Part shown: piece after piece, positions 34,735 through 43,727 of the stretch
Layout of the letters: the number at the start of each line of letters is the position of its first letter
How positions within the stretch are numbered: the first letter of the stretch is position 1
DNA from: Pseudomonadota bacterium
GTDB lineage: Bacteria; Pseudomonadota; Alphaproteobacteria; Rhizobiales; Xanthobacteraceae
Assembly (NCBI GenBank): GCA_023388935.1
Contig: JAEWFG010000370.1
Location: 34,804 to 98,803, forward strand
Length of the DNA stretch: 64,000 nt
Direction of reading: 5' to 3'
Notes under the pieces: model-generated
Told to the model about the DNA's origin: nothing
What the model saw: only the letters and a program-made list of their open reading frames with translations
The model's database searches: none
Program-made: the position numbers and the translations under genes

Positions 34735-35064
34735 CTATTCCAGCGTCTTCAAATAGGATAGGAGGTCGTGGATCTGGTCCGGGTTGAGCTCAAAGGCGGG
34801 CATGTCGGCGTGGCCGGTGTAGATGCCTTCGGCCAGCGCCTCCCCGAGGGTCTCGATCGGATAACGCTGGTGCAGGGTCCGCAGCGGCGGCGCGATCTTG
34901 AGGGGGCTATCCGAAGCGCGGTCGATCGCGTGGCAGCGTGCGCAATTGGCTCGCGCGAAGGCCTTGCCCCGCTGTGGGGCGGTTGGCCCTGCGAGCGCAG
35001 GGGTGACCAGAAGCAGCGCAATCAGGCCTTGAATCAGACCGTGGCGGAGCGCGCCTTGCAGCAT
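34735..35064 (-). CDS. small c-type cytochrome
   Basis: A 109-residue periplasmic monohaem cytochrome c. Residues 1-25 form a signal peptide ending PALA; the haem motif CARCH is at 41-45 and the axial methionine is Met88 in HADMPAF. It resembles class I cytochromes that pass electrons to oxidases. ATG 35064 is chosen because it starts the signal peptide; the frame running to 35118 is not supported. An FNR-like box (35121-35134) is 57 bases upstream. Confidence 0.87.
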   Translation of the reverse strand: MLQGALRHGLIQGLIALLLVTPALAGPTAPQRGKAFARANCARCHAIDRASDSPLKIAPPLRTLHQRYPIETLGEALAEGIYTGHADMPAFELNPDQIHDLLSYLKTLE

Positions 35065-35120
35065 CGAATGTGATCCCGTTGAACTCTGGAAGCAGAATAG
35101 GGCGGTGATGCCCGCCAAAT

Positions 35121-35134
35121 TTGATTTGAGTCAA
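35121..35134. promoter_or_regulatory. FNR/FixK-type box between cytochrome c and the FNR gene
   Basis: TTGAT-TTGA-GTCAA. It is 57 bases from the cytochrome start and 84 bases from the regulator start, so it may control either or both, including autoregulation. Confidence 0.55.
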
Positions 35135-35217
35135 TCGGCTTTGGCGCAGTGCAGTAAAATGCAGCCCGCGCGGTGAACTCGGCCTGATGCGGAGGCAGCC
35201 GGCGCTTGGAGCGGTTG

Positions 35218-35931
35218 ATGAAGCCGTCCGTAGTGACGATTGAGGCGAACGGGCATTTCTGCAGTGAGTGTGCGGTGCGCGACTTGGCCGTGTGTTCGTC
35301 GCTGGACCCGGCCGAGCTCAGGGAAATCGAGCATCTGGGGCGTCGAGTCCATTTTGGTGCGGGCGAGACCGTCTTCTCCGAGGAGGATATCACGACCTCG
35401 TTCTACAATCTCCTCGAGGGTGTCATGCGGCTTTACAAGCTGCTGCCCGACGGCCGGCGGCAGATCGTAGGGTTCGCGTTGCCCGGCGATTTCCTGGGGA
35501 TGAATATTTCCGGCCGCCACAATTTCTCGGCCGATGCGGTCGGCGCGGTGGCCGTGTGCCAGTTTGCAAAGGCCCCCTTCGGCCGTTTCATTGAAGACCG
35601 GCCGCATCTGCTCCGACGGATCAACCAGCTCGCGATTCGCGAGTTGAGCCAGGCGCGCGACCACATGGTCCTGCTCGGCCGCCGCTCGGCAGATGAGAAG
35701 GTTGCGACCTTTCTGCTCGGCTGGCGCGAACGGCTGTTCGCGCTCAAGGGTCTGCCCGACACGGTCCCCCTCCCAATGAGCCGCCAGGACATTGCCGACT
35801 ATCTCGGCCTGACCATCGAAACCGTCAGTCGTACCTTCACCAAGCTGGAGCGTCACGGCGCGATCGAGATCATTCATGGCGGTATCAGCCTGCTCGACCC
35901 TGCACGTGTCGAGGCACTTGCCGCGGCCTGA
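35218..35931 (+). CDS. FNR-type transcriptional regulator with cysteine cluster (FnrN-like)
   Basis: A 237-residue Crp/Fnr protein. Cys15, Cys18 and Cys26 (C-X2-C-X7-C) together with Cys114 match the four ligands of an oxygen-labile [4Fe-4S] cluster. The C-terminal helix-turn-helix reads QDIADYLGLTIETVSRTFTKLE; the recognition helix with E and SR is that of proteins binding TTGAT-N4-ATCAA. It is therefore the likely activator of the seven boxes in this window. ATG 35218 has GGAG six bases upstream; TTG 35206 is an alternative. FixK2, in contrast, lacks these cysteines. Confidence 0.88.
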   Translation: MKPSVVTIEANGHFCSECAVRDLAVCSSLDPAELREIEHLGRRVHFGAGETVFSEEDITTSFYNLLEGVMRLYKLLPDGRRQIVGFALPGDFLGMNISGRHNFSADAVGAVAVCQFAKAPFGRFIEDRPHLLRRINQLAIRELSQARDHMVLLGRRSADEKVATFLLGWRERLFALKGLPDTVPLPMSRQDIADYLGLTIETVSRTFTKLERHGAIEIIHGGISLLDPARVEALAAA

Positions 35932-35958
35932 CAGACTTTCTGCGACGTTCTGCAATTT

Positions 35959-35972
35959 TTGATCCCGATCAA
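35959..35972. promoter_or_regulatory. perfect FNR/FixK box before the small membrane gene
   Basis: TTGAT-CCCG-ATCAA is the exact consensus palindrome. It is 53 bases before ATG 36026 and is the best of the seven boxes. Confidence 0.7.
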
Positions 35973-36025
35973 TGACGCCGGTCACGCGCCGCGAACAATG
36001 TCCAAAACAATCCGGGAGGGACATC

Positions 36026-36160
36026 ATGCCGATTGACGCGCTGCTGGTGACCATTGCTGTCGTTACAATCTTCGTCGTATTCGCCGGCGCTCTGGCCTGG
36101 GCGGACCGGCAAACCAGCGCAGGCCGGCTCGAATCGGACGCCAAGCGTCGAGGCTCCTGA
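36026..36160 (+). CDS. 44-residue membrane protein, FNR-controlled
   Basis: A short protein beginning MPIDALLVTIAVVTIFVVFA: one transmembrane helix (about 5-24), then a polar tail with WADRQTSAGRLESDAKRR. No family is recognised. GGGAGGG is five to six bases before ATG, a clear ribosome site, and a perfect FNR/FixK box precedes it at 35959-35972, so it is very likely a real gene induced at low oxygen. Small helices of this sort often assist cytochrome oxidases, but that is conjecture. Confidence 0.65.
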   Translation: MPIDALLVTIAVVTIFVVFAGALAWADRQTSAGRLESDAKRRGS

Positions 36161-36424
36161 GATCACAGTCGCATTTTGAGATCCAACCGGGGTGCTTGCC
36201 AGGTCGGCTCGTGACGGTTCGGCGTCGCCTCGACGCAATCCGACAGCTGCAACTCTGCATCGACTGGGGCCTATTGCTGCATCCTTCGGATGCGGATTTC
36301 GAGCCTATCCGGGGCATTTTCGCCGCATTTGCCTAAAACGCCGCCGGGCATGCTTTCCGGTTGAAAAGCCTGCTAACGTTGACTACGCAGGAACTGTGTC
36401 TCGCAGTCTTAGGAGCCCCGTGGC

Positions 36425-37153
36425 GTGCCTCAGGACAAGACCGGCGACCCCCGACAGTCGGCGGGTAACAAATTATCGGTCCTGCGCAAGCACCCGATCT
36501 TCGCGGATCTGGAGCCGGAGGCGCTCGATCAGCTCTGCCGCTACGCCAAGCACACCACGGTGAAGCGCGGAGTGACGATCGCCGCCAAGGGCGATCCGGG
36601 CAACAACCTGTTCGCGGTGATCGCGGGGACGGTGAAGATTTCCTCTTCGTCGCCCGATGGCCGCAGCGCCATTCTCAATCTCATCGGTCCCGGAGAAATA
36701 TTTGGCGAGATCGCGGTTCTCGACGGTGCGCCGCGTTCGGCCGACGCGACCGCCAACACCAATTGCGAGCTCTACATCATCGATCGCCGGGACTTCCTGC
36801 CGTTCGTGAAAAGCCAGCCGGCGCTCGCGATGAAGTTCATCGAACTTCTCTGCGCGCGACTGCGCTGGACCAGCCAGCAGGTCGAGCAGGTGATCCTGCA
36901 AAATCTTCCTGGCCGGCTTGCAAGCGCGCTGCTCGGTCTCACCGAAGAGCGCAAGCTCGACTCCGGCAGCGGCATGCTCGCCATCACGCAACAAGAGATC
37001 AGCGAGATGGTCGGGATGACGCGCGAGAGTATCAACAAGCAATTGCGCGCCTGGGCCGGACGCAACTGGGTCCGCCTGGAGCATGGCGCCATCGTCGTGC
37101 TGGATACCGATGCGCTGCGCGTACTCGCCGAGAGCGGTCTCGTCGGCGAGTGA
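36425..37153 (+). CDS. Crp/Fnr family transcriptional regulator (CRP-like)
   Basis: A 242-residue CRP-type regulator. The nucleotide-binding loop FGEIAVLDGAPRSADATA near residue 95 keeps the Gly-Glu and Arg-Ser phosphate contacts of cyclic-nucleotide domains. The helix-turn-helix is QQEISEMVGMTRESINKQLRAW. The N-terminus has no cysteine cluster, so it does not sense oxygen as FNR does. GTG 36425 is the only good start, after AGGAG. The stop is four bases before the convergent cyclase-family stop. Target and ligand are unknown. Confidence 0.86.
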   Translation: MPQDKTGDPRQSAGNKLSVLRKHPIFADLEPEALDQLCRYAKHTTVKRGVTIAAKGDPGNNLFAVIAGTVKISSSSPDGRSAILNLIGPGEIFGEIAVLDGAPRSADATANTNCELYIIDRRDFLPFVKSQPALAMKFIELLCARLRWTSQQVEQVILQNLPGRLASALLGLTEERKLDSGSGMLAITQQEISEMVGMTRESINKQLRAWAGRNWVRLEHGAIVVLDTDALRVLAESGLVGE

Positions 37154-37157
37154 AGCC

Positions 37158-37976
37158 TCACAACTGATTGTCGATGATGGCGACCGCGCGGGTCCAGCCC
37201 GCCGAGGCGCGTTCGATCTTCACCGGAAAGCACGAGACCGCAAATCCGGTTGAGGGCAGCTTGTCGAGGTTGTGCAGCTTCTCGAGATGGCAATAGCCGA
37301 TGTGCCGTCCCGCCTTGTGGCCTTCCCAGATCAGACTGGCATCTTTTGTTTCCGCATATTTCTTGGCGGTGTAGACAAACGGTGCATCCCAGCTCCAGCC
37401 GTCGGTGCCAGTTAGCCGCACGCCACGTTCGAGCAGATACATGGTGGCCTCATAGCCCATGCCACAGCCGGAGTTGACGTAGTCGGTCTGACCGAACTTC
37501 GCGCCGGCGCTGGTATTGACGACGACGATTTCCAGCGGCGACAGGGTGTGTCCGATCCGCTTCAGCTCCTTCTTGATGTCGTCGGCGGTCGCCACATAGC
37601 CATCGGGCAGATGCCGGAAATCGAGCTTCACGCCCGGCTGAAAACACCATTCCAGCGGCACCTCGTCGATGGTCCATGATCGCTCGCCGCGATTCATGGT
37701 CGGATGGAAATGCCAGGGCGCGTCGAGATGCGTGCCGTTATGGGTCGACAGCGAGACCTGCTCGACGGCCCAGCCCTGGCCGTCCGGCAGGTCTTCCGCC
37801 TTTAGCCCGTCGAAGAACTGCAGCATGCGCGGCAGGCCCTGTTGGTGATCTATGTACTGGATCGCCGGGTGGTTGCCAGGCGGATCGGCGGTCACGTCGT
37901 TTCTGAGCGGCACGGAAATATCGATCAGTTTCCGCGGCATGTGCATTCCCTCGAGATGGACCGATGTTTCGGACAT
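37158..37976 (-). CDS. cyclase family protein (kynurenine formamidase-like metal hydrolase)
   Basis: A 272-residue protein of the cyclase/KynB family. The metal motif HNGTHLDAPWHFH gives the HxGTHxDxPxH signature; other family blocks are ISVPL at the N-terminus and TDGWSWDAPF in the middle. Members hydrolyse N-formylkynurenine, isatin and other amides. GGAGG lies ten bases before ATG 37976. It is divergent from a TRAP transporter and may process the acid it brings in. Linked to the anthranilate-type block of this window it might be KynB-like, but that is a weak inference. Confidence 0.84.
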   Translation of the reverse strand: MSETSVHLEGMHMPRKLIDISVPLRNDVTADPPGNHPAIQYIDHQQGLPRMLQFFDGLKAEDLPDGQGWAVEQVSLSTHNGTHLDAPWHFHPTMNRGERSWTIDEVPLEWCFQPGVKLDFRHLPDGYVATADDIKKELKRIGHTLSPLEIVVVNTSAGAKFGQTDYVNSGCGMGYEATMYLLERGVRLTGTDGWSWDAPFVYTAKKYAETKDASLIWEGHKAGRHIGYCHLEKLHNLDKLPSTGFAVSCFPVKIERASAGWTRAVAIIDNQL

Positions 37977-38613
37977 CTTGAGGGGCCTCCATTGGCAACG
38001 TCAAGTGACGCGCCAGCGAGGTCAAGCCAGCCGGCCGTGCCTCGCCACAATGCGGGTCGCGACAGATCCATCGATGCAACTCTTGCATTGATCGATGCCG
38101 GATTTGGCTTGGACACAGAATGCCGCCCGCCCTAGGGACGAGATTGGCGGTGTTGCGCTTATGCAGCGCGTCCGCACAGGGATGGGCGACCGTCTCGTCC
38201 GAACCTCCAAGCCGCAACCAATAGCGGTCGAGCACAAAGCGAGAGGAGCGTCCATGGATACGACGAGCATCGTTAACTCGCATCCGGCATTGGCCGCTGG
38301 CGAGGCGCGATTGAAGGGCGGCCGGCGCTGGCCGCGCAAGACCCCGCCGGAGAGGGCGCGATGAAGGTCGCACCTTCCGGGGCGGTCAGAAATATTGGCA
38401 GCCTGCTGCGCGGTCAATTGCCCAGGCATGGCATCGAGCTGTGCTCCGCCGGCCGGAAGCCTTCGAAGCAACCAAACCCACTCGACACGGTCGCACAATC
38501 CTACGAAGGTGGTGCAGTTGTGGCGCTTGACTTCGCATCTGAAGTGGAGCGACCCAAGGCGGCTGGCAGCACCTGCCCAACGACAACATAATCAACTCAG
38601 GAGGAAAGCCCAG
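37977..38613. other. 636-base intergenic region before the TRAP operon
   Basis: Between the divergent cyclase and TRAP genes. Two short overlapping frames are visible: 38254-38364 (36 residues, with AGGAG upstream) and 38361-38591 (76 residues, overlapping by ATGA). Neither resembles a known family. The region must hold the TRAP promoter, but no clear operator was found. Confidence 0.4.
38254..38364 (+). CDS. possible 36-residue leader peptide
   Basis: The frame starts at ATG 38254, five to ten bases after AGGAG, and ends with TGA that overlaps another ATG (38361). It is Arg- and Pro-rich at the end (KGGRRWPRKTPPERAR). It could be a leader peptide for the TRAP operon or chance. No homolog is known to me. 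Confidence 0.25.
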   Translation: MDTTSIVNSHPALAAGEARLKGGRRWPRKTPPERAR

Positions 38614-39585
38614 ATGAAGACACTAACAGGTATCATTGCAGCTGCTGTGCTGGCGGTCTCAGCGCCCCTGGCGACCGCACGCGATTTCCGCTCCGCCGAC
38701 GTCCATCCCGCCGATTATCCGACCGTCGAGGCCGTCAAGTTCATGGGCAAACAGCTCGCGACGGCGAGCGGCGGCAAGCTCGGCGTGAAGGTGTTTCCCA
38801 ATGGCGCCCTGGGCTCCGAGAAGGACACCATCGAGCAACTCAAGATCGGCGCACTCGACATGATGCGGATCAACGCATCGCCGTTGAACAACTTCGTGCC
38901 GGAAACCATCGCCTTGTGTCTGCCCTTCGTCTTCCGGGACACGCAGCATATGCGCACGGTCCTCGACGGGCCGATCGGCGATGAGATCCTCGCCGCGATG
39001 GAGCCCGCAGGATTGGTCGGCCTTGCCTATTACGACAGCGGTGCCCGGTCCATCTACACCGTCAAGGCGCCGATCAAATCGCTTGCGGATCTCAAGGGCT
39101 TGAAGATTCGCGTCCAGCAGTCCGACCTGTGGGTCGGTATGATCGAGAGCCTCGGAGCCAACCCGACGCCGATGCCCTATGGCGAGGTCTACACCGCTCT
39201 CAAGACCGGTCTGGTGGACGCTGCCGAGAACAACTGGCCCTCCTACGAGTCGTCGCGCCATTTCGAGGCAGCCAAGTTCTACAACGTCACAGAGCACTCC
39301 CTGGCGCCCGAAGTTCTCGTGATGTCCAAGAAGGTCTGGGACACGCTGAGCAAGGAGGATCAGGCGATGATCCGCAAGGCGGCCAAGGAATCGGTGCCCG
39401 CTATGCGCAAGCTGTGGGACGAGCGTGAGCAGGCTTCCCGCAAGACCGTCGAGGCCGCCGGCGTTCAGGTTATTCCGATCGCCAACAAGCAGGAATTCGT
39501 CGACGCGATGAAGCCGGTCTACACGAAGTTCGCCGGTGACGAAAAGCGGCAGAGCCTCGTCAAGCGCATCCAGGCCACGAAGTAA
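38614..39585 (+). CDS. dctP: TRAP transporter substrate-binding protein (DctP)
   Basis: A 323-residue periplasmic binding protein of the DctP family. A signal peptide spans residues 1-23 (cleavage after ATA before RDFRSAD). SLADLKGLKIRVQQSDLWV holds the conserved arginine that pairs with the ligand carboxylate, and TGLVDAAENNWPSY is the second family mark. AGGAGG is seven bases before ATG 38614; the longer frame to 38395 is rejected. It supplies the DctQ/DctM channel next to it with a carboxylic acid or sugar acid. Confidence 0.9.
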   Translation: MKTLTGIIAAAVLAVSAPLATARDFRSADVHPADYPTVEAVKFMGKQLATASGGKLGVKVFPNGALGSEKDTIEQLKIGALDMMRINASPLNNFVPETIALCLPFVFRDTQHMRTVLDGPIGDEILAAMEPAGLVGLAYYDSGARSIYTVKAPIKSLADLKGLKIRVQQSDLWVGMIESLGANPTPMPYGEVYTALKTGLVDAAENNWPSYESSRHFEAAKFYNVTEHSLAPEVLVMSKKVWDTLSKEDQAMIRKAAKESVPAMRKLWDEREQASRKTVEAAGVQVIPIANKQEFVDAMKPVYTKFAGDEKRQSLVKRIQATK

Positions 39586-39648
39586 ACATAGCGGCGTCGG
39601 GTCCGGCGTCGCCGACCGGCGACACCGGGCCCTCGCAGGGAGGCCCGG

Positions 39649-40200
39649 ATGTCAGACCCACACGTCGCTAGTCACGAGCCGGAGGCCGGAGCGGCGCGCC
39701 CGTCTACCGGCTTGCTGTCGCGGATCAATGCCGTCGTCGCTCGCTGGGGCATGTACCTGTCCGTGAGCGGCCTGCTCGTCATCGTCACGATTGTGTTCTA
39801 CCAGGTGTTCGGACGATACGTGCTCAATTCGAGCCCGACCTGGACGGAGAACCTTGCGCTGGTCCTGATCCTGTATGTGACGCTGATAGGCGCCGCCGTC
39901 GGCGTGCGCGATGCCGGACACATCGGCATGGACAGTCTGCTGGTGATGCTTCCGGATAATTTGCGAGAGAAAATCGAGCTTGTGATCCACGTTCTGGTGG
40001 CCGCGTTCGGCATTGCGATGGTCTACAACGGCTGGATACTCGGCGCGTCGGTCGGAACCGTGAAGATCCCCAATCTCGACCTGCCTGAGGTCGTCCGCTA
40101 CGTGCCGCTGATCGCCTCCGGCGTCTTGATCGTCTCCTTTTCAATCGAGCACATCATTGCTCTCCTGCGCGGCGAAGAGGTCGTCCCCTCATGGAACTGA
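39649..40200 (+). CDS. dctQ: TRAP transporter small permease (DctQ)
   Basis: A 183-residue membrane protein with four hydrophobic helices. RYVLNSSPTWTENLALVLILYVTLIGAAVGVRDAGHIG fits the DctQ fold, including TWTE and the GHI motif. GGAGG precedes ATG 39649. Its last 10 bases overlap the start of the large permease, so both are translated together. Confidence 0.9.
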   Translation: MSDPHVASHEPEAGAARPSTGLLSRINAVVARWGMYLSVSGLLVIVTIVFYQVFGRYVLNSSPTWTENLALVLILYVTLIGAAVGVRDAGHIGMDSLLVMLPDNLREKIELVIHVLVAAFGIAMVYNGWILGASVGTVKIPNLDLPEVVRYVPLIASGVLIVSFSIEHIIALLRGEEVVPSWN

Positions 40201-41483
40201 TCATTCTCGGCGCCTCCTTCTTCGGCTTCCTGGTCCTCGGCGTACCAGTCGCCTTCGCGATCGGCCTCTCGGCGATTTGTACCATCCTCTACGAAGGCCT
40301 GCCGGTCGCCGTCCTCTTCCAGCAGATGATGTCGGGGATGAACATCTTCTCCTTTCTTGCCATTCCGTTCTTCGTCTTCAGCGGTCAGCTGATGCTGCAT
40401 GGCGGCGTCGCCGACAAGATCGTGCAGCTCGCCAAGAATCTCGTCGGGCACATCCGCGGCGGGCTCGGCATGTCGAATGTGGTCGCTTGCACGCTGTTCG
40501 GCGGCGTATCCGGCTCGCCGGTGGCCGACGTGTCGGCGATGGGAGCGGTGATGATCCCGATGATGAAGAAGGAAGGTTTCGACACCGACTACGCCGTCAA
40601 CGTCACAACCCACGCCTCGCTGGTCGGAGCGCTGATGCCGACCAGCCACAATATGATCATCTATGCCCTGGCCGCCGGCGGCAAGGTATCGATCGGCGCG
40701 CTGATCGGCGCCGGCATCTTGCCGGCACTCGTGCTGATGGCGTGTATGCTGGTCGCCGCTTACGCGGTCGCGGTGAAACGAGGCTATCCGGCCGGCAAGT
40801 TCCCGGGCTGGGCCGAGGTCTTCCGCTCGTTCGCGGCCGCTCTGCCCGGCCTTCTGATCGTCGGCATCATCCTGGCGGGCATCCTGTCCGGTGTCTTCAC
40901 TGCAACTGAATCTGCAGCCATCGCGGTCACCTACACAATGCTGCTGACGTTCTTCATCTACCGAACCATGACGTTGACGAACTTCCTGCGGGCCGCTGCG
41001 AAGGCCGTGAAGACGACGGGCGTGGTGCTGTTGCTGATCGGCGTCTCCACCATGTTCCAGTATCTGATGGGACTCTACGAGGTGGCCGACCTCGCCGGCG
41101 ACATGATGAGCAAGGTATCCACACAACCCTGGGTCATCTTTCTGCTCATCAACGTCATCCTGTTCCTGCTCGGCACCTTCATGGACATGGCGGCGACCAT
41201 CCTGATCTGCACCCCAATCTTCTTGCCGATAGCGATGAAGGCGGGCATGGATCCGGTGCAGTTCGGCATGCTGATGCTGATCAACTGCGCGCTGGGGCTG
41301 AACACCCCGCCGGTCGGAACGACGCAGTTCGTGGGCTGCGCCATCGGCGGCATCTCGGTGGGCGCGGTGATGCGCACCATCCTGCCGTTCTACGCCGCCC
41401 TGATCGCAGCTCTGATGTTCGTGACTTACGTCCCCGCCTTCTCGCTTTGGCTGCCCCGCCTGCTGATGGGCTACAAGGGATAG
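40191..41483 (+). CDS. dctM: TRAP transporter large permease (DctM)
   Basis: A 430-residue membrane protein with about twelve helices, the sodium-coupled channel of the TRAP system. SGSPVADVSAMGAVMIPMM and GVFTATESAAIAVTYTMLL are typical DctM blocks, as is LNTPPVGTTQFV near the end. It overlaps DctQ by ten bases. The SDR gene follows 16 bases after its stop. Confidence 0.9.
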   Translation: MELIILGASFFGFLVLGVPVAFAIGLSAICTILYEGLPVAVLFQQMMSGMNIFSFLAIPFFVFSGQLMLHGGVADKIVQLAKNLVGHIRGGLGMSNVVACTLFGGVSGSPVADVSAMGAVMIPMMKKEGFDTDYAVNVTTHASLVGALMPTSHNMIIYALAAGGKVSIGALIGAGILPALVLMACMLVAAYAVAVKRGYPAGKFPGWAEVFRSFAAALPGLLIVGIILAGILSGVFTATESAAIAVTYTMLLTFFIYRTMTLTNFLRAAAKAVKTTGVVLLLIGVSTMFQYLMGLYEVADLAGDMMSKVSTQPWVIFLLINVILFLLGTFMDMAATILICTPIFLPIAMKAGMDPVQFGMLMLINCALGLNTPPVGTTQFVGCAIGGISVGAVMRTILPFYAALIAALMFVTYVPAFSLWLPRLLMGYKG

Positions 41484-41499
41484 CAGCAACAGGAAGACG

Positions 41500-42312
41500 T
41501 TGTCCGTGACCGACTATCGCAAGCTCTTCGATCTCACCGGCAAGACGGCCGTCGTGCTCGGCGCCGCCTCGGGCATCGGCAGGTCGTCGGCGGAGGCGCT
41601 GGCCGGGCTCGGCGCCCGCGTCGTCTGCGCCGATCGCGCGCTTGACGCAGCGGCAGCGACCGCCGCTGGCATTCGCGACAAGGGCGGCTGGGCCGAGGCC
41701 GCCGCGTGCGACGCCGCGAACGCGGCCGATGTCAATGCGCTCGCCAAAACCGTGATGCAGACATTCCCGCGGCTCGACATCGCCGTGACCACGCCCGGGC
41801 TCAACATCCGCAAGACCATCCTCGATTACACCGAGGAGGATCTCGACCGCGTCGTCACGCTCAACGTCAAGGGCACGGTCTGGTTCTTCCAGGCCTTCGG
41901 CCGGATCATGGTCGAGCAGAAGGGTGGCAGCATCATCGCCTGCTCGTCGGTGCGCGCCGTCACGATCGAGCCGGGCCTTGCCGTCTACGGATCGACCAAG
42001 GCCGCCATCGGCCTTCTCGTGAAGGGCTTTGCCTCGGAGGTCGGCCGCTCCGGCGTCCGCGTCAATGCGATCGCCCCGAGCATTGCCGAGACCGCGCTGA
42101 CCGGCCCGTTCAAGCAGCGTCCCGACATCTACAATCTCTACGCCGGCCACACCGTGTTCAACCGCTGGAGCAGCGCCGACGAGGTCGCAACCGCCGTGGC
42201 CTATCTCGCCTCGGATGCCGCAAGCTATGTCAGCGGGAGCACGCTGTTCGTTGACGGCGGCTGGACGGCTGTTGACGGGCCGCCGACCGGCTTGACCCAG
42301 TTGAACAAATAG
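41500..42312 (+). CDS. SDR family oxidoreductase (last gene of the TRAP operon)
   Basis: A 270-residue short-chain dehydrogenase. GAASGIGRSSA near residues 21-31 binds NAD(P), SSVRAVTIEPGLAVYGSTKAA holds the Ser, Tyr and Lys of the active site, and the C-terminus is a normal SDR tail. It should oxidise the compound imported by the TRAP transporter. The start is TTG 41500 or GTG 41506; AGGAAG upstream does not decide. It is unrelated in detail to the SDR at 13455. Confidence 0.86.
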   Translation: MSVTDYRKLFDLTGKTAVVLGAASGIGRSSAEALAGLGARVVCADRALDAAAATAAGIRDKGGWAEAAACDAANAADVNALAKTVMQTFPRLDIAVTTPGLNIRKTILDYTEEDLDRVVTLNVKGTVWFFQAFGRIMVEQKGGSIIACSSVRAVTIEPGLAVYGSTKAAIGLLVKGFASEVGRSGVRVNAIAPSIAETALTGPFKQRPDIYNLYAGHTVFNRWSSADEVATAVAYLASDAASYVSGSTLFVDGGWTAVDGPPTGLTQLNK

Positions 42313-43727
42313 GGCGGCGATCCGCTCCTAAATGCCTGCCGCGAGCATCGTGACATCCAACTAGACACGGTCGGCAGGATTCAAGCGTGGCTCGCGTGTC
42401 CACAGATTCAGAGCGGCTCACCGCCGGCGGCGGCTGGACGGACGGAGTGTTGAGATCGGGATAGCCGAATTCGGGTCCACTTGAGGGCGATGTTGCTTAC
42501 CTGGGCACAGACATTCCGAGCGAAGCGCGCAAGCTTCTGGAAAACCTGAAGTCCGTCTCGCGAGCGCAATGGGCCGCGGCGTTAGTCGGGCGCGAAGGTG
42601 TTGACCGCGAGTTGGAGAGGCTGCTTAAGACCGAGCACGAAGACGTACTTCGCGCGATTCGGTGGCGCGCGCACGCCGTTGCTTCAACGTTAGGGGCGAC
42701 GGACGAGCTCAAGGTGCTCGATGACGTGATCGGCACCCTGCAAAGCTCGCGAACCAGAAAGTCGTCGCCCGCCAGCACTGACCGGCAATCAAAGCCAAGC
42801 GCAATTCAACACGACAATCCGAAAAGCCAAAAATTTGAAATTCGAATCTGCTGAAGATTTATCGAGCGTTCACCGGACGACACCGCTCGAGCGTAACGCG
42901 TCGAGAGAGATGGGAAGCTAACTCGACTTTCCTGCCATCCAGATGTTACGCATCGCAAAACCCACCGTTGGCATGCGAGAAAAGCCCAACAAAACCGCCA
43001 CATCGCATCCCATAAGAGTTCCGTTTACACCTCAATTTGGCGTTGAGGGCAGCGAATTGCACTCCAAAACAATGTAACTCGTTAGGCGTCACACACGTAC
43101 AGGTTGATTTAGTTCGAAGCTGCGGGCGTGAAATGAGCATAAGTTTGCGGCGGTCCTCCAAGGAGGACGGCTTGCGCAAATGGATCAATCGCGGACGACG
43201 ATAGCGCCTGGTATGCAGCTACATCTTCGATATTTACAAGTGCAGAAGTGAAATCGCGCTTTCGATACGTTAAGCCAACTCCCTTCAAATCTTGACACCC
43301 AAGCCTAATTTCGGACCAAGGCTCTTCGTGGCGGCTTTGGAAGGCTCTGTCGCACGAGTACGAAATGGGCGACCGCAGCGGCCTTTATTTGACGCCCGAT
43401 CAGATCGGGATGTTGATCGCGCTGCTCGAGGAGGTGCGGGCGGTAGGCGGGACACTAATGACGCCGTTCTCGGCGCGCTTCAGGTGGCCTGGATCATCCC
43501 GCAACGTTCAACGGCCCTCGTCAACATGCGCGCCTTGGGATCGGAGCGCCGCGCGGCCGCTCCCGCCCCGGGGCGCGAGGGGTGGCGCGTCTATACGTGG
43601 TTGGCGAAGGACGTGACGAATAAGCGTCCGATCAAGCTCACGTTCCTCCGATTGGCTCGAGATTCTGCAGCGGGTATCGAGCTACTCGATTCAAACGCTG
43701 CATTGCCTTTCGAAGTAGGCGTTTCCT
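42313..43727. other. 1.4-kb region of gene debris and low-GC DNA
   Basis: No full gene is visible. A frame from 42465 to 42854 looks like a coding remnant. From about 42850 to 43300 the sequence becomes AT-richer and holds no convincing frame. A frame at 43292-43933 crosses the REP-like palindrome and is not trusted. Another short frame at 43365-43616 starts well (MGDRSGLYLTPDQIGMLIALLEE) and then degenerates. The region looks like a worn insertion site at the edge of the 43849-58066 island. Confidence 0.5.
42465..42854 (+). pseudogene. remnant of an unidentified gene
   Basis: The frame opens after a TAG at 42462 and reads with good coding character for about 100 residues (EARKLLENLKSVSRAQWAAALVG, then RELERLLKTEHEDVLRAI), then drifts into a low-quality tail. 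It has no ATG; the first TTG is 42612. It is probably the end of a gene whose start has been lost. No family recognised. Confidence 0.35.
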
